A DNA stretch of 64,000 bases from assembly GCA_040387835.1 (NCBI GenBank), contig JAZKCZ010000002.1, positions 433,758-497,757 on the forward strand. The letters run 5' to 3'. Shown here piece after piece: positions 1-8,527 of this stretch. The stretch comes from Myxococcota bacterium (GTDB taxonomy: Bacteria; Myxococcota; UBA727; JABDBI01). The position numbers were made by a program, and so were the translations under genes. The notes beneath the pieces were generated by a model, which saw only the letters and a list, made by a program, of their open reading frames with translations, was not told the DNA's origin and did no database searches. Numbering within the stretch: the first letter of the stretch is position 1; the number at the start of each line of letters is the position of its first letter.

Positions 1-254
1 CCGCGCTCGCATTTTTGAATCCTATCCAAGGCGGCGTCCAATTGCTGTTTGCAATCACACTTTTGGGAGTCAAACACTTCACTGGTCAGGCATTCCGAAT
101 GAATGCGGCACACCACATCTTCTGCACCCGCCAAAGCGCCCTTCACCATAGCCACATGCTCACGGCCCTCATCATCTCTAAAAATCATGCAGTTAAACAA
201 ACCATGCCGCGTGGGCAAAGTTGTTTGAGCATAGAAGCCAAGCCGCTTGACCAT
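1..254 (-). CDS. ribA: GTP cyclohydrolase II, partial (runs off the window start)
   Basis: This is the N-terminal part of GTP cyclohydrolase II, the enzyme that opens GTP in the first step of riboflavin synthesis. The minus strand reads continuously from an ATG at 254 to the window edge. It contains the zinc-site motif HSECLTSEVF followed by KCDCKQQLDAAL, which is diagnostic of the family (three Cys ligands, one in HSEC and two in CDC). The lead-in (LPTRHGLF) also fits a RibA N-terminus. A GTG at 260 is an alternative start; neither start has a good ribosome-binding site. The C-terminal part is outside the window, so fusion to a RibB domain cannot be judged, although an N-terminal RibB domain is excluded by the divergent gene at 295. 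Confidence 0.85.
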   Translation of the reverse strand, partial: MVKRLGFYAQTTLPTRHGLFNCMIFRDDEGREHVAMVKGALAGAEDVVCRIHSECLTSEVFDSQKCDCKQQLDAALDRIQKCER

Positions 255-294
255 TGGCACTGCCGTGTCTATTTTAGAGGTGTGAGGATTTGAT

Positions 295-546
295 ATGCCC
301 ATTTATGAATACCGTTGCAAATATTGCGCCAATCTAGAAGAAGTCCTTCAAAAAGCCAATGACCCCGCGCCGGACCAATGCCCTGCTTGTACACAAAAAA
401 ACGGCATGGAGAAAGCCATTAGCCACACTTCTTTTCAGCTAAAAGGCGGCGGTTGGTACAATGAGGGCTATGCGTCCGCAAAACCAGCTGCAGCTTGCGA
501 GAAGCCAGGCTGTGGTACGGTCAAAGCCCCCTGCCAAGCCGCCTAA
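295..546 (+). CDS. FmdB-family zinc-ribbon protein
   Basis: This is an 83-residue protein starting MPIYEYRCKYC, the signature of the FmdB/CxxC_CXXC_SSSS small zinc-ribbon family. Two CxxC knuckles (C8/C11 and C29/C32) should bind one zinc. The family is named after a putative regulator of formamidase and amidase genes, but its molecular role is not established. Four more cysteines lie in the C-terminal tail (CEKPGC and APC), which is richer than usual. A GAGG ribosome-binding site precedes the ATG. The gene diverges from ribA with only 40 bp between the start codons. Confidence 0.85.
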   Translation: MPIYEYRCKYCANLEEVLQKANDPAPDQCPACTQKNGMEKAISHTSFQLKGGGWYNEGYASAKPAAACEKPGCGTVKAPCQAA

Positions 547-548
547 CT

Positions 549-573
549 ACCCTCCCACTCCGTGGGAGAGGGT
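549..573. repeat. Palindromic CCCTC/GAGGG hairpin between convergent genes
   Basis: A stem of CCCTCCCAC and GTGGGAGAGGG separated by TCC fills the gap between the convergent fmdB-like and fbaB genes. It resembles the CCCTCTCC/GGAGAGGG repeats near 2.7, 16.2 and 17.3 kb. It could act as a terminator in either direction, but no clear U-run follows it. Confidence 0.45.
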
Positions 574-579
574 AAAACT

Positions 580-1626
580 TTACGCTATCGTCACGCTCTT
601 ATCCAAATAAACATCTTGAATCGCGTTCAAAAGCTGCACACCTTCTTTCCGGCTTTTTTGAAACGCTTTACGCCCTGAAATCAACCCTGTCCCACCAGCC
701 CGCTTATTAATTACCGCTGTCAGCACCGCCTGCTTCAAATCATCTTTCCCCGAAGGCCCGCCAGAATTAATCAGTCCCGCTCGGCCCATAAAGCAGTTAG
801 CCAGCTGATACCGCGTCATATCAATCGGATGGTCTGTACAGATTTCCCCATAAATTGCTTTAGAAGTCTTGCTGAAATTAAGCGCCGTAAAGCCGCCGTT
901 TCTATCAGGCAGCTTTTGTTTAATAATATCCGCTTCAATGGTAACGCCTAAATAATTCCCCTGGCCAGTCAGATCCGCCGCGCCCTCGTAATTAATCCCA
1001 TCTTTGGTAAACGCCGGGTTACGCACGTAGCACCATAAGACCGTAAACATCCCAAGCTCATGTGCTGCCGCAAAGAGATCGCTGATTTCTTGAAGCTGCC
1101 GCTTAGAATTTTCCGATCCCCAATAAACCGTTGCGCCAACGCCCACACAACCCATGTCAAACGCACGCTGCGCCGTGGTGAAGCAAACCTGGTCAGGCTG
1201 ATTCGGGTAAGACAAAAGCTCACTATGATTCACCTTAAGAATCATCGGAATCTTATGCGCGTATTTGCGGGCCACAGCGCCTAAAACGCCATAAGTGGTC
1301 GCAACCGCATTGCAACCCCCTTCAATCGCAAGCTCCAAAATATTCGCCGGGTCAAAATAATCTGGGTTCGGGCCAAAAGATGCGGCGGCAGAATGCTCGA
1401 TGCCTTGATCTACAGGCAAAATGCTGACGTAGCCTGTACCGCTTAAGCGACCGTGATGATACAAGGAAGCTAAATTTCTCAAAACCGTTGGTGTTCGATC
1501 GGTCTGAGACATCACCCGATCAATAAAATCTGGACCTGGCAGATGCAAACGTTCTTTTCCAATCGTTTTGCATTCATAATCAAGCAAAGAAGCATCAGCG
1601 CCAAGCACTTGGTGAATAGAAGTCAT
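580..1626 (-). CDS. fbaB: Fructose-bisphosphate aldolase class I (FbaB/DhnA type)
   Basis: This enzyme cleaves fructose-1,6-bisphosphate through a Schiff-base lysine. The protein aligns along its whole length with E. coli Fba[38 protein letters not shown] (Schiff-base lysine region) and [13 protein letters not shown] are all present, and it ends [11 protein letters not shown]. The start at 1626 (MTSIHQVLG) matches the family N-terminus. The longer reading to 1671 would begin inside the rpsI terminator and is rejected. Length is 348 residues, against about 350 in the family. It lies downstream of rplM-rpsI on the same strand. Confidence 0.95.
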   Translation of the reverse strand: MTSIHQVLGADASLLDYECKTIGKERLHLPGPDFIDRVMSQTDRTPTVLRNLASLYHHGRLSGTGYVSILPVDQGIEHSAAASFGPNPDYFDPANILELAIEGGCNAVATTYGVLGAVARKYAHKIPMILKVNHSELLSYPNQPDQVCFTTAQRAFDMGCVGVGATVYWGSENSKRQLQEISDLFAAAHELGMFTVLWCYVRNPAFTKDGINYEGAADLTGQGNYLGVTIEADIIKQKLPDRNGGFTALNFSKTSKAIYGEICTDHPIDMTRYQLANCFMGRAGLINSGGPSGKDDLKQAVLTAVINKRAGGTGLISGRKAFQKSRKEGVQLLNAIQDVYLDKSVTIA

Positions 1627-1669
1627 GACGCTTTCGTACCGCAACAACGAGCCCATTGTCCAGGGGCAC

Positions 1670-1692
1670 AAAAAAAGGCCCCCGAAGGAGCC
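1670..1692 (-). terminator. Rho-independent terminator of rplM-rpsI
   Basis: On the minus strand GGCTCC, a TTCG tetraloop and GGGGCC are followed by seven T residues. The hairpin sits about 28 bp after the rpsI stop codon. An A-run precedes it, so it could also act in the opposite direction. Confidence 0.8.
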
Positions 1693-1719
1693 CTTTTTCT
1701 CGTAACCAAATTCGAAATT

Positions 1720-2124
1720 TTATCGTTTCGAGTATTGGAAGCGTTTACGTGCACCAGAGCGACCGTATTTCTTACGTTCCACCATACGAGAGTCACGTGT
1801 CAAAAAGCCGCCTTTCTTCAAAGCAGGGCGATGTTCGCTATCGTTCATCACGCTCAAAGCTCTGGAGATACCGTGACGAACGGCATCGGCTTGACCAGAC
1901 AATCCGCCACCGCAAACCGTTGCAGTCACATCAAAGTGACCAACGGTTTCACTGGCTTCGAATGGTTGGTTGATCATCATCTGCAGCACTTCACGGCAGA
2001 AGTAAGCGCGGCTGGCGCGACCGTTCACGGTGATGACGCCTGTACCTGGCTTCAACCAGACACGAGCAGCAGCAACCTTTCTACGGCCAGTTGCATAAAA
2101 TTTTGTATTTGCGTTTGTTGTCAT
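1720..2124 (-). CDS. rpsI: 30S ribosomal protein S9
   Basis: Ribosomal protein S9 of the small subunit, 134 residues. Family landmarks are [15 protein letters not shown], the [19 protein letters not shown] segment and the basic C-terminus ending SKR, whose last residues contact P-site tRNA. It lies 3 bp after rplM, the conserved L13-S9 operon order, and ends at the UUCG-loop terminator. The N-terminus is slightly extended (MTTNANTKF) relative to short forms. Confidence 0.97.
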   Translation of the reverse strand: MTTNANTKFYATGRRKVAAARVWLKPGTGVITVNGRASRAYFCREVLQMMINQPFEASETVGHFDVTATVCGGGLSGQADAVRHGISRALSVMNDSEHRPALKKGGFLTRDSRMVERKKYGRSGARKRFQYSKR

Positions 2125-2127
2125 GGG

Positions 2128-2574
2128 TTAGGCCACCTTTTTAGAAGAGAAAGTAATCGTTTTAGGTTGTTGGGCAGCATGAGGATGCTCAGTTCCGACA
2201 TAGACCTTCAGCTTCTTTAGCATTTCGCGACCTAAAGGACCTTTTGGAAGCATGCCTTTGATAGCCGACAACATCACGCGTTCAGGATGTCTGTCACGCT
2301 GTGCTGCTGGGGTAATCGAGCGCTCACCACCTGGAAAGCCGGTATAGTGCCAGTAAAGCTTTTCTTGTTCTTTTTTACCAGTAAATCTGGCTTTATCTGC
2401 ATTCACAACCACCACAAAATCACCTGTATCTAGGTGGGGTGTGTAAATGGCTTTGTGCTTACCTTTCAAAACGGAAGCAATACGGCTTGCCAAACGTCCA
2501 ACCACGGCATCCGTGGCATCAACCAGAAACCACTGACGGGTGATCTCTTTCTCTGAAATACTAGGGGTCTTCAT
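2128..2574 (-). CDS. rplM: 50S ribosomal protein L13
   Basis: Ribosomal protein L13 of the large subunit, 148 residues. It shows WFLVDATDAVVGRLAS, the GDFVVVVNADK core and the MLPKGPLGREMLKKLKVY signature. It is the first gene of the rplM-rpsI operon. About 120 bp of leader precede it, with a TTGACA-like box near 2691-2696. Confidence 0.97.
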   Translation of the reverse strand: MKTPSISEKEITRQWFLVDATDAVVGRLASRIASVLKGKHKAIYTPHLDTGDFVVVVNADKARFTGKKEQEKLYWHYTGFPGGERSITPAAQRDRHPERVMLSAIKGMLPKGPLGREMLKKLKVYVGTEHPHAAQQPKTITFSSKKVA

Positions 2575-2667
2575 GTTAACATTTCCTACTCACGTCATCG
2601 TGACGCGTTACGGAGAAAGCAATTTGAGCGGTCCCAAATCGGTTTCCTCAAGTTTTTAAGTAGGTGG

Positions 2668-2696
2668 AACGTGCCCGCTTAAGCGATATTTGTCAA
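2668..2696 (-). promoter_or_regulatory. Possible rplM promoter
   Basis: On the minus strand a perfect TTGACA (2691-2696) is followed after 17 bp by a poor -10 box (CACGTT, 2668-2673). It is the only good -35-like box upstream of rplM. A short dyad, CGTCATCGTGACG at 2593-2605, lies in the leader and may be an operator or hairpin. Support is weak. Confidence 0.3.
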
Positions 2697-2700
2697 GCAG

Positions 2701-2799
2701 GAGACCTCACCCCCAGCCCCTCTCCAGCAACTTGAGAGGGGAGGAAATCAGGTTTTCAAGTCCCTCTCCAAGTTATTGGAGAGGGATTTAGGGTGAGGT
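2701..2799. repeat. Two inverted copies of the CCTCACCC/CCCTCTCC palindromic element
   Basis: The gap between the OMP-like gene and rplM holds two copies of one element in opposite orientation (about 2701-2744 and 2759-2799). Each has an outer CCTCACCC block and an inner CCCTCTCC...GGAGAGGG hairpin. A third copy lies inside the RNA methyltransferase gene at 16240-16279. The pair could fold into one long cruciform or hairpin. Confidence 0.75.
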
Positions 2800-2800
2800 T

Positions 2801-3622
2801 TTAGAAATCCCAAGAAGCGCCGGTGTATAGATCTAGACCCCAGCTGTCTTTATTTTGGAAGTTAGCAATGCGTGGTTTAACTTGAACAATGACCTTGCTG
2901 TAACCCATTGGGAAAACGATACCAACAGGCATTTGCATACCAATTGCACTTTTCCATAAACCTGTGTTTAGATCCGCTGCAGCGACCGGATGGTTTGCAG
3001 AGTTCGTATAGTTGCCAGTTTGGCCTAATTCAATCGCGGGGAACAAATAGAGCTGGATTGCGTTCTCAAAGCCAACTCCTAGCACCAAACCTGCAACTAC
3101 AGGAATGAAGTGATTTATACTTTTTGTAAAAGGAGAAGGAGCGGCATAAAATGAATCCGGTATGCCGGGCGCTGAGCTGTAGTTATAGCCGACTTGACCT
3201 TGCAATCCAGCAAAAAACACATCACTGAGCATGGCTACGTAGCGGATCATAACATCCCCACCCAACATATATCCATAACGATCCGAGCCGCTAACGCCAA
3301 CATCGCCAAAGAACATGCCATAAGGAGATTGGGCACCGCCGTGGAGACCAAAGCCAACATCAAGACCCATCCCAACGTTATATATCAGGCCAAGATTCAG
3401 CTGGAGGTTCATCAAACCTATTTTGCCATCTGATTGAAACCCGTTTTTACCGCCGGAAAAAACGTTCGCGTTGTCCAAGCCAACAAAAAATCGCGTTGGA
3501 GCATCTTCACTGACTGGAACCGGTATGAAAGCGGTGGGGGTAGAGGTTTGAATAGCCATCGCAGGCATTGCTGCAATTGATACAGCTAGAGCCATCAAGA
3601 GCTTTTGAGTAATTTTCTTCAC
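2801..3622 (-). CDS. Exported outer-membrane beta-barrel-like protein
   Basis: A 273-residue protein with a clear signal peptide (about residues 1-24, ending AAMPAMA) and then alternating glycine/aromatic strands such as GLMNLQLNLGLIYNVGMGLD and FFVGLDNANVFSGG. It ends in an aromatic residue (GASWDF), typical of outer-membrane barrels. The start is the GTG at 3622, which has AAGGAG nine bases upstream. Longer readings overlap the neighbouring ubiB-like gene and lack a signal sequence. The function is unknown; a porin-like or structural barrel is the likeliest role. Confidence 0.7.
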   Translation of the reverse strand: MKKITQKLLMALAVSIAAMPAMAIQTSTPTAFIPVPVSEDAPTRFFVGLDNANVFSGGKNGFQSDGKIGLMNLQLNLGLIYNVGMGLDVGFGLHGGAQSPYGMFFGDVGVSGSDRYGYMLGGDVMIRYVAMLSDVFFAGLQGQVGYNYSSAPGIPDSFYAAPSPFTKSINHFIPVVAGLVLGVGFENAIQLYLFPAIELGQTGNYTNSANHPVAAADLNTGLWKSAIGMQMPVGIVFPMGYSKVIVQVKPRIANFQNKDSWGLDLYTGASWDF

Positions 3623-3701
3623 AAAATGTTTCTCCTTGGGCACAAATATATGCCTTCTCAGATATAGGTACCCCGGGAGTGAAGAGACATTCAAGCTTAT
3701 T

Positions 3702-5303
3702 TCAGCTTTTTCTGCTGAGAAGTTTAAATGAAAACTTAGGCAATTTGCCACCTAAAAAAATCCAAACAAAGCTGCTGGCGGTTGATAGCGCGCACAGCGC
3801 CCATAGGATGACGGCGTAAGTCGGATTTCTATCGAATATGTAAAATCCACCTAAAATAACGGCCATGTTCGCTAAACCGCCTGTAACCGATACCGCCAGG
3901 ACTTTCAAAGTCCTATCCAGCTTCGCCCAATCAGGCGACGCCACTTCCATGCGTAGCTCGCCGCGCTGGAGATCGCTAAAGGTCTGATAGATTTGCTGCG
4001 GCAAGTCCTGGCTAAGCATGGCTAACTGCAAGGCAGTTTTCAGGCCAGAACCCTTGAGGTTTCTAGGATCTAAGCGCTCGATAAACAAAGCTTCTGCATG
4101 CTTAGCCAAGCGGCTCGCGACGTTTAGGCCTGGATGAAGCAGCCGCACAATGCCTTCCAAAGTCATCGACATTTTGGTCAACAAAGCAAACTCTTTGGGC
4201 AAGCGAATTTGAAATTCCATGGCCGCATGCAACATGTCAGCCATTAACGAGCCTGCTTCAATGCTGGAAATCGCCCGGCCAACATACCTATCTAATAAAC
4301 TGCGAATCGCTTCTCTGAAGCGTTGCAAGTTCACCCGCTTGTCTGGATTGCCTAAGTAAATCAGCTGGCGGGCCAAAGTATCTGGGTCTTTAAGAGCCAG
4401 AGCGATCAAAATCATCAAGAGCCGTTCTTGATGATCCCTGGCCAGCTTGCCCATCATGCCAAAATCGATAAAGGCAATCTGATTGTCCGGCGTAATCAAA
4501 ATATTGCCTGGATGCGGGTCTGCATGAAAAAGCCCATCCGAAAAAACTTGGTGAAATTCAAGCTCTAAGAGCAGCTCAACCATTTGCTCGGCCAACTCTG
4601 GCTCACCAACGAGTGCGCTGATCGGCCTGCCGTCAATGTGCTCCAAAGTCATAATTTCGGAGCTACTCAACGCTTCATAGAGCTTGGGGATTTTTACGCC
4701 TTCCCTGCCCGCGTTATTAAGCGCGAAAGCTTTGAGATGCTTGGCTTCGTTAATAAAATCCAGTTCGGCAGTCAAACTGCGGGTAAATTGATAAGCCAGC
4801 TCTTTGGCCCCAAATTCGGTCACTTCTTGAACAAACCAGCCCAAAACCTGAATGATATTGATAAACAATGCCGCATCTTCCCGAACTTGCTCGCGGATGC
4901 CCGGCCTTAGAATCTTAATCACCACCCGCTCACCCGTGAGCAGCACCGCTTCATGCACCTGCGCAACCGACGCACTCGCCAGCGGCTCCTCAGAAATCGA
5001 AGCGAATAGCTCATGAATCGGCTTTTTAAGAGATTGCTCAATCTGAGCCCTAGCTTGCTCAAACGGAAAGACTGACGCCTGGCTCTGCAGAGTACTTAAG
5101 GCCTCAATAAAATCAGGCGGCAAAAGGTCCGAGCGCGTTGAAAGCAACTGGCCGATTTTAATATAAGTCGTGCCCAGTTCCTGAAGCAGATTCCGAAAAC
5201 GGATAGGCGCTGGCATTTGATTGTTCTTTGACTCCCATTGGGAGGCAAAACCATGTTTAGCCAAAATTGTGGCAATCTGGGACAAACGACTGAGCTGAGA
5301 CAT
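3702..5303 (-). CDS. UbiB/ABC1 (AarF) family atypical protein kinase-like
   Basis: A 533-residue member of the UbiB/ADCK family, which supports ubiquinone or other isoprenoid-lipid metabolism at the membrane. Hallmarks are the KxGQ motif (KIGQ, residues 49-52), the alanine-rich ASASVAQVHEA loop, the VVIKILRPG lysine, the FHADPHPGN catalytic loop and IDFGMMG. Two hydrophobic segments at the C-terminus (about 465-520) are predicted membrane anchors, as in the family. No ubiquinone genes are nearby, so its pathway cannot be read from context. It diverges from the deoxynucleoside kinase gene with only 29 bp between the start codons. Confidence 0.88.
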   Translation of the reverse strand: MSQLSRLSQIATILAKHGFASQWESKNNQMPAPIRFRNLLQELGTTYIKIGQLLSTRSDLLPPDFIEALSTLQSQASVFPFEQARAQIEQSLKKPIHELFASISEEPLASASVAQVHEAVLLTGERVVIKILRPGIREQVREDAALFINIIQVLGWFVQEVTEFGAKELAYQFTRSLTAELDFINEAKHLKAFALNNAGREGVKIPKLYEALSSSEIMTLEHIDGRPISALVGEPELAEQMVELLLELEFHQVFSDGLFHADPHPGNILITPDNQIAFIDFGMMGKLARDHQERLLMILIALALKDPDTLARQLIYLGNPDKRVNLQRFREAIRSLLDRYVGRAISSIEAGSLMADMLHAAMEFQIRLPKEFALLTKMSMTLEGIVRLLHPGLNVASRLAKHAEALFIERLDPRNLKGSGLKTALQLAMLSQDLPQQIYQTFSDLQRGELRMEVASPDWAKLDRTLKVLAVSVTGGLANMAVILGGFYIFDRNPTYAVILWALCALSTASSFVWIFLGGKLPKFSFKLLSRKS

Positions 5304-5332
5304 ATTGATCCTTTGGGTTATTCCGGACTAGT

Positions 5333-5938
5333 ATGCGCAAGCTTATGTTCAATCATCAATACATTGCGGTAGCCGGCAACATCGCGTCTGGAAAAACCAG
5401 TTTAGTAACTAGACTTGCCAAGGAAAACGGCCTTCAGCCGTATTACGAGGCCAATGACCTCAATCCATATCTAACAGATTTTTATGAGAATATGAATCAA
5501 TGGTCCTTTCATTCTCAAACATTTTTTTTGATCCAAAAATTTAAGATCCATCAGCAACTCGAGAATACTAAAAATATCGCTTTGTTAGACAGAACTCTTT
5601 ATGAAGATGCTGAGATCTTTGCGAAGAGACTTTATGTGACAGGTAAGATGTCTGCTCGTGACTATGCGTTGTATCGCGATTTCTACTTAACATTGCGCAA
5701 GACTTTGAAGCCGCCCAAGTTAATGATCTACTTGAGATGTCCTATTGAAGAGCTGGAAAGGCGGATTGTTTTGAGAGGTAGACCTTCAGAGCAAAGCATT
5801 CCGAGAGAGTATTTGCAGGGTTTGCAGGATCTTTATGAAGAATGGATCTTGGATTATCAAGAAAGCGAGTTGATTGTTTTGGATAGCACTAAACCGGCTG
5901 AGTCGGAAGCTGCGTTATGCTTGGGGCTAATAAGCTAG
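5333..5938 (+). CDS. Deoxynucleoside kinase (dNK/dGK/dAK family)
   Basis: A salvage kinase that phosphorylates deoxynucleosides with ATP. The 201-residue protein has the P-loop GNIASGKT (15-22), the substrate-site segment WSFHSQTFFL, the DRTLYED variant of the DRS motif, and an ERRIVLRGRPSEQ lid. The closest families are bacterial deoxyadenosine and deoxyguanosine kinases; specificity cannot be set from sequence alone. An ATG four codons downstream (5345) could also start the protein. Its last 50 bp overlap the tail of the convergent hydrolase gene. Confidence 0.85.
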   Translation: MRKLMFNHQYIAVAGNIASGKTSLVTRLAKENGLQPYYEANDLNPYLTDFYENMNQWSFHSQTFFLIQKFKIHQQLENTKNIALLDRTLYEDAEIFAKRLYVTGKMSARDYALYRDFYLTLRKTLKPPKLMIYLRCPIEELERRIVLRGRPSEQSIPREYLQGLQDLYEEWILDYQESELIVLDSTKPAESEAALCLGLIS

Positions 5939-6653
5939 GCCTCAAGATCTCCAACAACCCTTTCGGGTTATCAATATGCACCCAATGCCCTGCATTTTGA
6001 AGCAGGTGCACCTTCTCCGAAAGCGGCATCAACATATGCGAATTCCGCTCCGCCTTCACAAAATCAGTATTTTCTCTCGGGCTAAACTCCGTCTTCGCAA
6101 AAGATATCAACAACTCTTTAATTATCTTCAAATCGAACTTCCACATCAACCCATCAGGTGTATCGCGCACATTGGTGGTCATCCACAGGGCGATATGCCG
6201 CGGCAATCCAAGCTCCAGCATCGTACTTTGCAGAGCGATGCGGGTCGGTTGCGGCATCGGAATCCTTGTGAGTTTTTTAACAATCTCGTCCGTATGACTC
6301 GGCCTTTTAAGCCCCGGCTCCACATCCAAAATCCAAACTTGCCTCACCGGCATCAGCTCGTTTAAGGCCATGGCAACTTTGCCGCCAAACGAATGTCCGA
6401 TAATCATTTCTATATTAAAATTCTGATCTTTAACTAGCTCCAACACATCCTGAGCGCAGACCGCGACCGTGTTAGGGCCTTCAAAAAACCCTGAATCACC
6501 GTGGTGTCTTAAATCTGGCAAAATCAGCTGCCAGTCTGGGAATTTCGATACCAACAGCTTAGCAAAGGTTGCCAAGTTCCGAGAAGACCCCATGATGCCA
6601 TGAATGAGCAATGCCTGGCGAGAACCGGTGCCAAAAACCTGAAACGAAAGCAC
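5889..6653 (-). CDS. Alpha/beta-hydrolase (YbfF-like)
   Basis: A 254-residue alpha/beta-fold hydrolase with the oxyanion motif LLIHGIMGSS, LPDLRHHGDS, the nucleophile elbow GHSFGG and a late GHWVH histidine. Family members such as YbfF are esterases or thioesterases of about this length. The GTG at 6653 is chosen: it lies one base after the stop of the upstream hot-dog gene and has GGAG about ten bases upstream. The ATG at 6701 would overlap that gene by 47 bp. The 3' end overlaps the convergent kinase gene by 50 bp. Confidence 0.85.
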   Translation of the reverse strand: MLSFQVFGTGSRQALLIHGIMGSSRNLATFAKLLVSKFPDWQLILPDLRHHGDSGFFEGPNTVAVCAQDVLELVKDQNFNIEMIIGHSFGGKVAMALNELMPVRQVWILDVEPGLKRPSHTDEIVKKLTRIPMPQPTRIALQSTMLELGLPRHIALWMTTNVRDTPDGLMWKFDLKIIKELLISFAKTEFSPRENTDFVKAERNSHMLMPLSEKVHLLQNAGHWVHIDNPKGLLEILRPSLLAPSITQLPTQPV

Positions 6654-6654
6654 T

Positions 6655-7119
6655 TTATCTAGACTCCGGCCCCACCAGCCAGGTGGCTTCTGCTTTTGCA
6701 ACGATCTCTTTTTTCACATCTCTGATTTCAGCCAACACTTTATATTCAGCTTTCTCATTGGTGGCAGGCACGGCGCAAGTACATTCCGCGGTCAACGTGC
6801 CACGGCCCTTTTTGAGATAGTCCATCGATAGGTTTTTTAAGATGCCGCGGGCGTTATCGGGCAAGCTGTAGTTGATGGCAAGCCCAGTGGCCAGCTCGCC
6901 CAAATTCATCATGCTGACCGCATGGATCGATTTCAAATGGTTCCGCAGCCGCTTTTTGTCCTTCATGCTGATGCGCGCATAACCTGGGCGTAATTCTTCC
7001 ACCGAAGGCGAAATGCTGCTGCTGTAGGGAGCGGCGAAGCCGACAAACTTGCTAAACATCTGTTTTCCAAGCGGAATTTTTTGAAGACGGTCATAAGTTT
7101 GTTTGATGAAATTAGGCAT
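6655..7119 (-). CDS. Hot-dog fold thioesterase-like protein (DUF4442/PaaI-like)
   Basis: A 154-residue protein resembling the DUF4442 branch of hot-dog thioesterases. The stretch RNHLKSIHAVSMMNLGELA corresponds to the catalytic helix region of PaaI-like enzymes, and VLAEIRDVKKEIVAKAEATW to the last strands. Acyl-CoA substrates are likely but not shown. A strong GGGAGG ribosome-binding site precedes the ATG. It is coupled to the downstream hydrolase, so the two probably act on related esters or thioesters. It diverges from mraZ. Confidence 0.75.
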   Translation of the reverse strand: MPNFIKQTYDRLQKIPLGKQMFSKFVGFAAPYSSSISPSVEELRPGYARISMKDKKRLRNHLKSIHAVSMMNLGELATGLAINYSLPDNARGILKNLSMDYLKKGRGTLTAECTCAVPATNEKAEYKVLAEIRDVKKEIVAKAEATWLVGPESR

Positions 7120-7133
7120 AATCTAATCCTCCC

Positions 7134-7162
7134 TTGACAATTTGAGTGGAATCTAGTGGAAT
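7134..7162 (+). promoter_or_regulatory. mraZ (dcw) promoter
   Basis: TTGACA at 7134-7139, a 17-bp spacer and TGGAAT at 7157-7162 make a good sigma-70-type promoter in front of mraZ. The -10 box lies inside the MraZ repeats, as expected for autorepression. Confidence 0.6.
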
Positions 7163-7174
7163 TGAGTGGGAATA
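7145..7174 (+). promoter_or_regulatory. MraZ operator: three 10-bp direct repeats
   Basis: Three head-to-tail repeats (AGTGGAATCT, AGTGGAATTG, AGTGGGAATA) with an exact 10-bp period lie upstream of mraZ. MraZ is known to bind tandem TGGGN or GTGGG-type repeats about one helical turn apart upstream of its own gene. Position, spacing and core all fit, so autoregulation of the division operon is likely. Confidence 0.8.
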
Positions 7175-7199
7175 GCAAATATTACTATTTTTAAATTAT

Positions 7200-7646
7200 A
7201 TGTTTAGAGGACTGAATGAAAATCTATTGGATGATAAAGGCCGTGTGGCCTTTCCGATGGAATTTCGTCAAGTTTTAGGCTCAGATCACTTCGTGCTCAC
7301 GCTCTCTTTGTATGAGCCCTGTTTGGTGGCCATGCGGCAAGTTGATTTCGAAGCGCAAGCAGAAAAAGTGCGCCAATTGCCCGCCAGTAACCCAGCCGTC
7401 ATGGAATTTAAGAGAGTTGTTATTGCCTCAAGTTTCGTCGCAACGATTGATAAAGCTGGCCGGGTCGCTATTCCCAAAGAATTGCGTGATTATGCAGGCC
7501 TGGAGCGCGAAATCCTGTGGGCTGGCATCATCGATCAGATCGAAGTCTGGTCCAGAAAACGCTGGAACGAGCGAAATAGAAAACGCCTAGCCAATAAGAC
7601 GGAGCTGGAAGCGTTGCGAAAAACCTTAGAAGGATTTGGATTATAA
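7200..7646 (+). CDS. mraZ: Transcriptional regulator MraZ
   Basis: First gene of the division and cell-wall cluster. MraZ forms a ring of AbrB-like domains that binds the repeats in its own promoter. The 148-residue protein begins FRGLNENLLDDKGRVAFP and carries the second copy of the fold at FVATIDKAGRVAIPKELRDYAG. The upstream region has no recognisable Shine-Dalgarno (it reads AAATTATATG), so translation may be leaderless-like or weak. Confidence 0.96.
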   Translation: MFRGLNENLLDDKGRVAFPMEFRQVLGSDHFVLTLSLYEPCLVAMRQVDFEAQAEKVRQLPASNPAVMEFKRVVIASSFVATIDKAGRVAIPKELRDYAGLEREILWAGIIDQIEVWSRKRWNERNRKRLANKTELEALRKTLEGFGL

Positions 7647-7648
7647 CA

Positions 7649-8527
7649 ATGTTTAGCCACATACCAGTCATGCCCACGGAAGTCTTGGAGGCGCTCGCGC
7701 TGGCCCCAGGCATGATTGTGGCTGACGTAACCGCTGGTGGTGGCGGACATCTTAGACTGTTGGCTGAGGCCGTTGGTCCAAATGGCCAAGTGATCGCCCT
7801 AGATAAAGATCCAAGAGCCCACGAGCTCGATGCCGCAGGCGGCGTCGCCAAGGAATTTCCACAAGTAAAGCTCGTTAGGGCCACGTTTTCAGAACTTCCT
7901 CAGGTGTTGAGCGATTTGGGGCTGACCCACCTAGACGGTCTTTTGGCCGACATCGGCGTATCGTCTCCACAGCTTGACACACCTGAACGCGGCCTGTCGT
8001 TTAAAAACGATGGTCCCTTAGATATGCGCATGAATCCGGATGCTGATTTAAGCGCTCTGGAGCTCATCCAAAGCTCCTCAGAGACAACTTTAGCCAACTT
8101 AATTTATGAATTCGGTGAAGAACGCCAGTCCAGACCAATCGCAAGGGCCATCAAGGCCGAGAAAAATCTGGCCGATTCAACCACAGCCTTAGCGGCCATC
8201 ATTGCCCGGGCTTACCGCGGCCCCCGGGGTAAAATCCACCCTGCCACACGAACTTTTCAGGCTTTGCGTATTGCCGTAAATCATGAATTGGACGAGCTCA
8301 AAGCGCTCTTAAGCAACCTCACCAGCGTTATCAAACCAGACGGTAAAGCGGCCATCATCTCGTTTCACAGTCTTGAAGATCGCTTGGTGAAAAACTTTTT
8401 TAAAGAAAATCGCGAATCTTGGCTGGCTCTGACCAAGAAGCCGGTTATACCAAGCGATGCTGAAATGTCCCAAAATCCCAGAGCTCGAAGCGCCAAATTG
8501 CGCACAGCACAGAGGGTCAATCAATGA
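7649..8527 (+). CDS. rsmH: 16S rRNA m4C1402 methyltransferase RsmH (MraW)
   Basis: The SAM-dependent enzyme that methylates N4 of C1402 in 16S rRNA. The 292-residue protein has HIPVMPTEVLEAL, the SAM-binding VTAGGGGHLRLL, DGLLADIGVSSPQLD, the GPLDMRM motif and the C-terminal RARSAKLR signature. It starts 2 bp after mraZ and overlaps ftsL by 4 bp (ATGA), so it is translationally coupled. Confidence 0.97.
   Translation: MFSHIPVMPTEVLEALALAPGMIVADVTAGGGGHLRLLAEAVGPNGQVIALDKDPRAHELDAAGGVAKEFPQVKLVRATFSELPQVLSDLGLTHLDGLLADIGVSSPQLDTPERGLSFKNDGPLDMRMNPDADLSALELIQSSSETTLANLIYEFGEERQSRPIARAIKAEKNLADSTTALAAIIARAYRGPRGKIHPATRTFQALRIAVNHELDELKALLSNLTSVIKPDGKAAIISFHSLEDRLVKNFFKENRESWLALTKKPVIPSDAEMSQNPRARSAKLRTAQRVNQ

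Noticed and set aside
15..293. Plus-strand open frame of 92 residues at the window start
   Set aside because: The opposite strand reads a clear GTP cyclohydrolase II zinc motif over the same bases, so the plus frame is its shadow.
1627..1671. Longer N-terminus of FbaB
   Set aside because: It would begin inside the rpsI terminator, and the family N-terminus starts at 1626.
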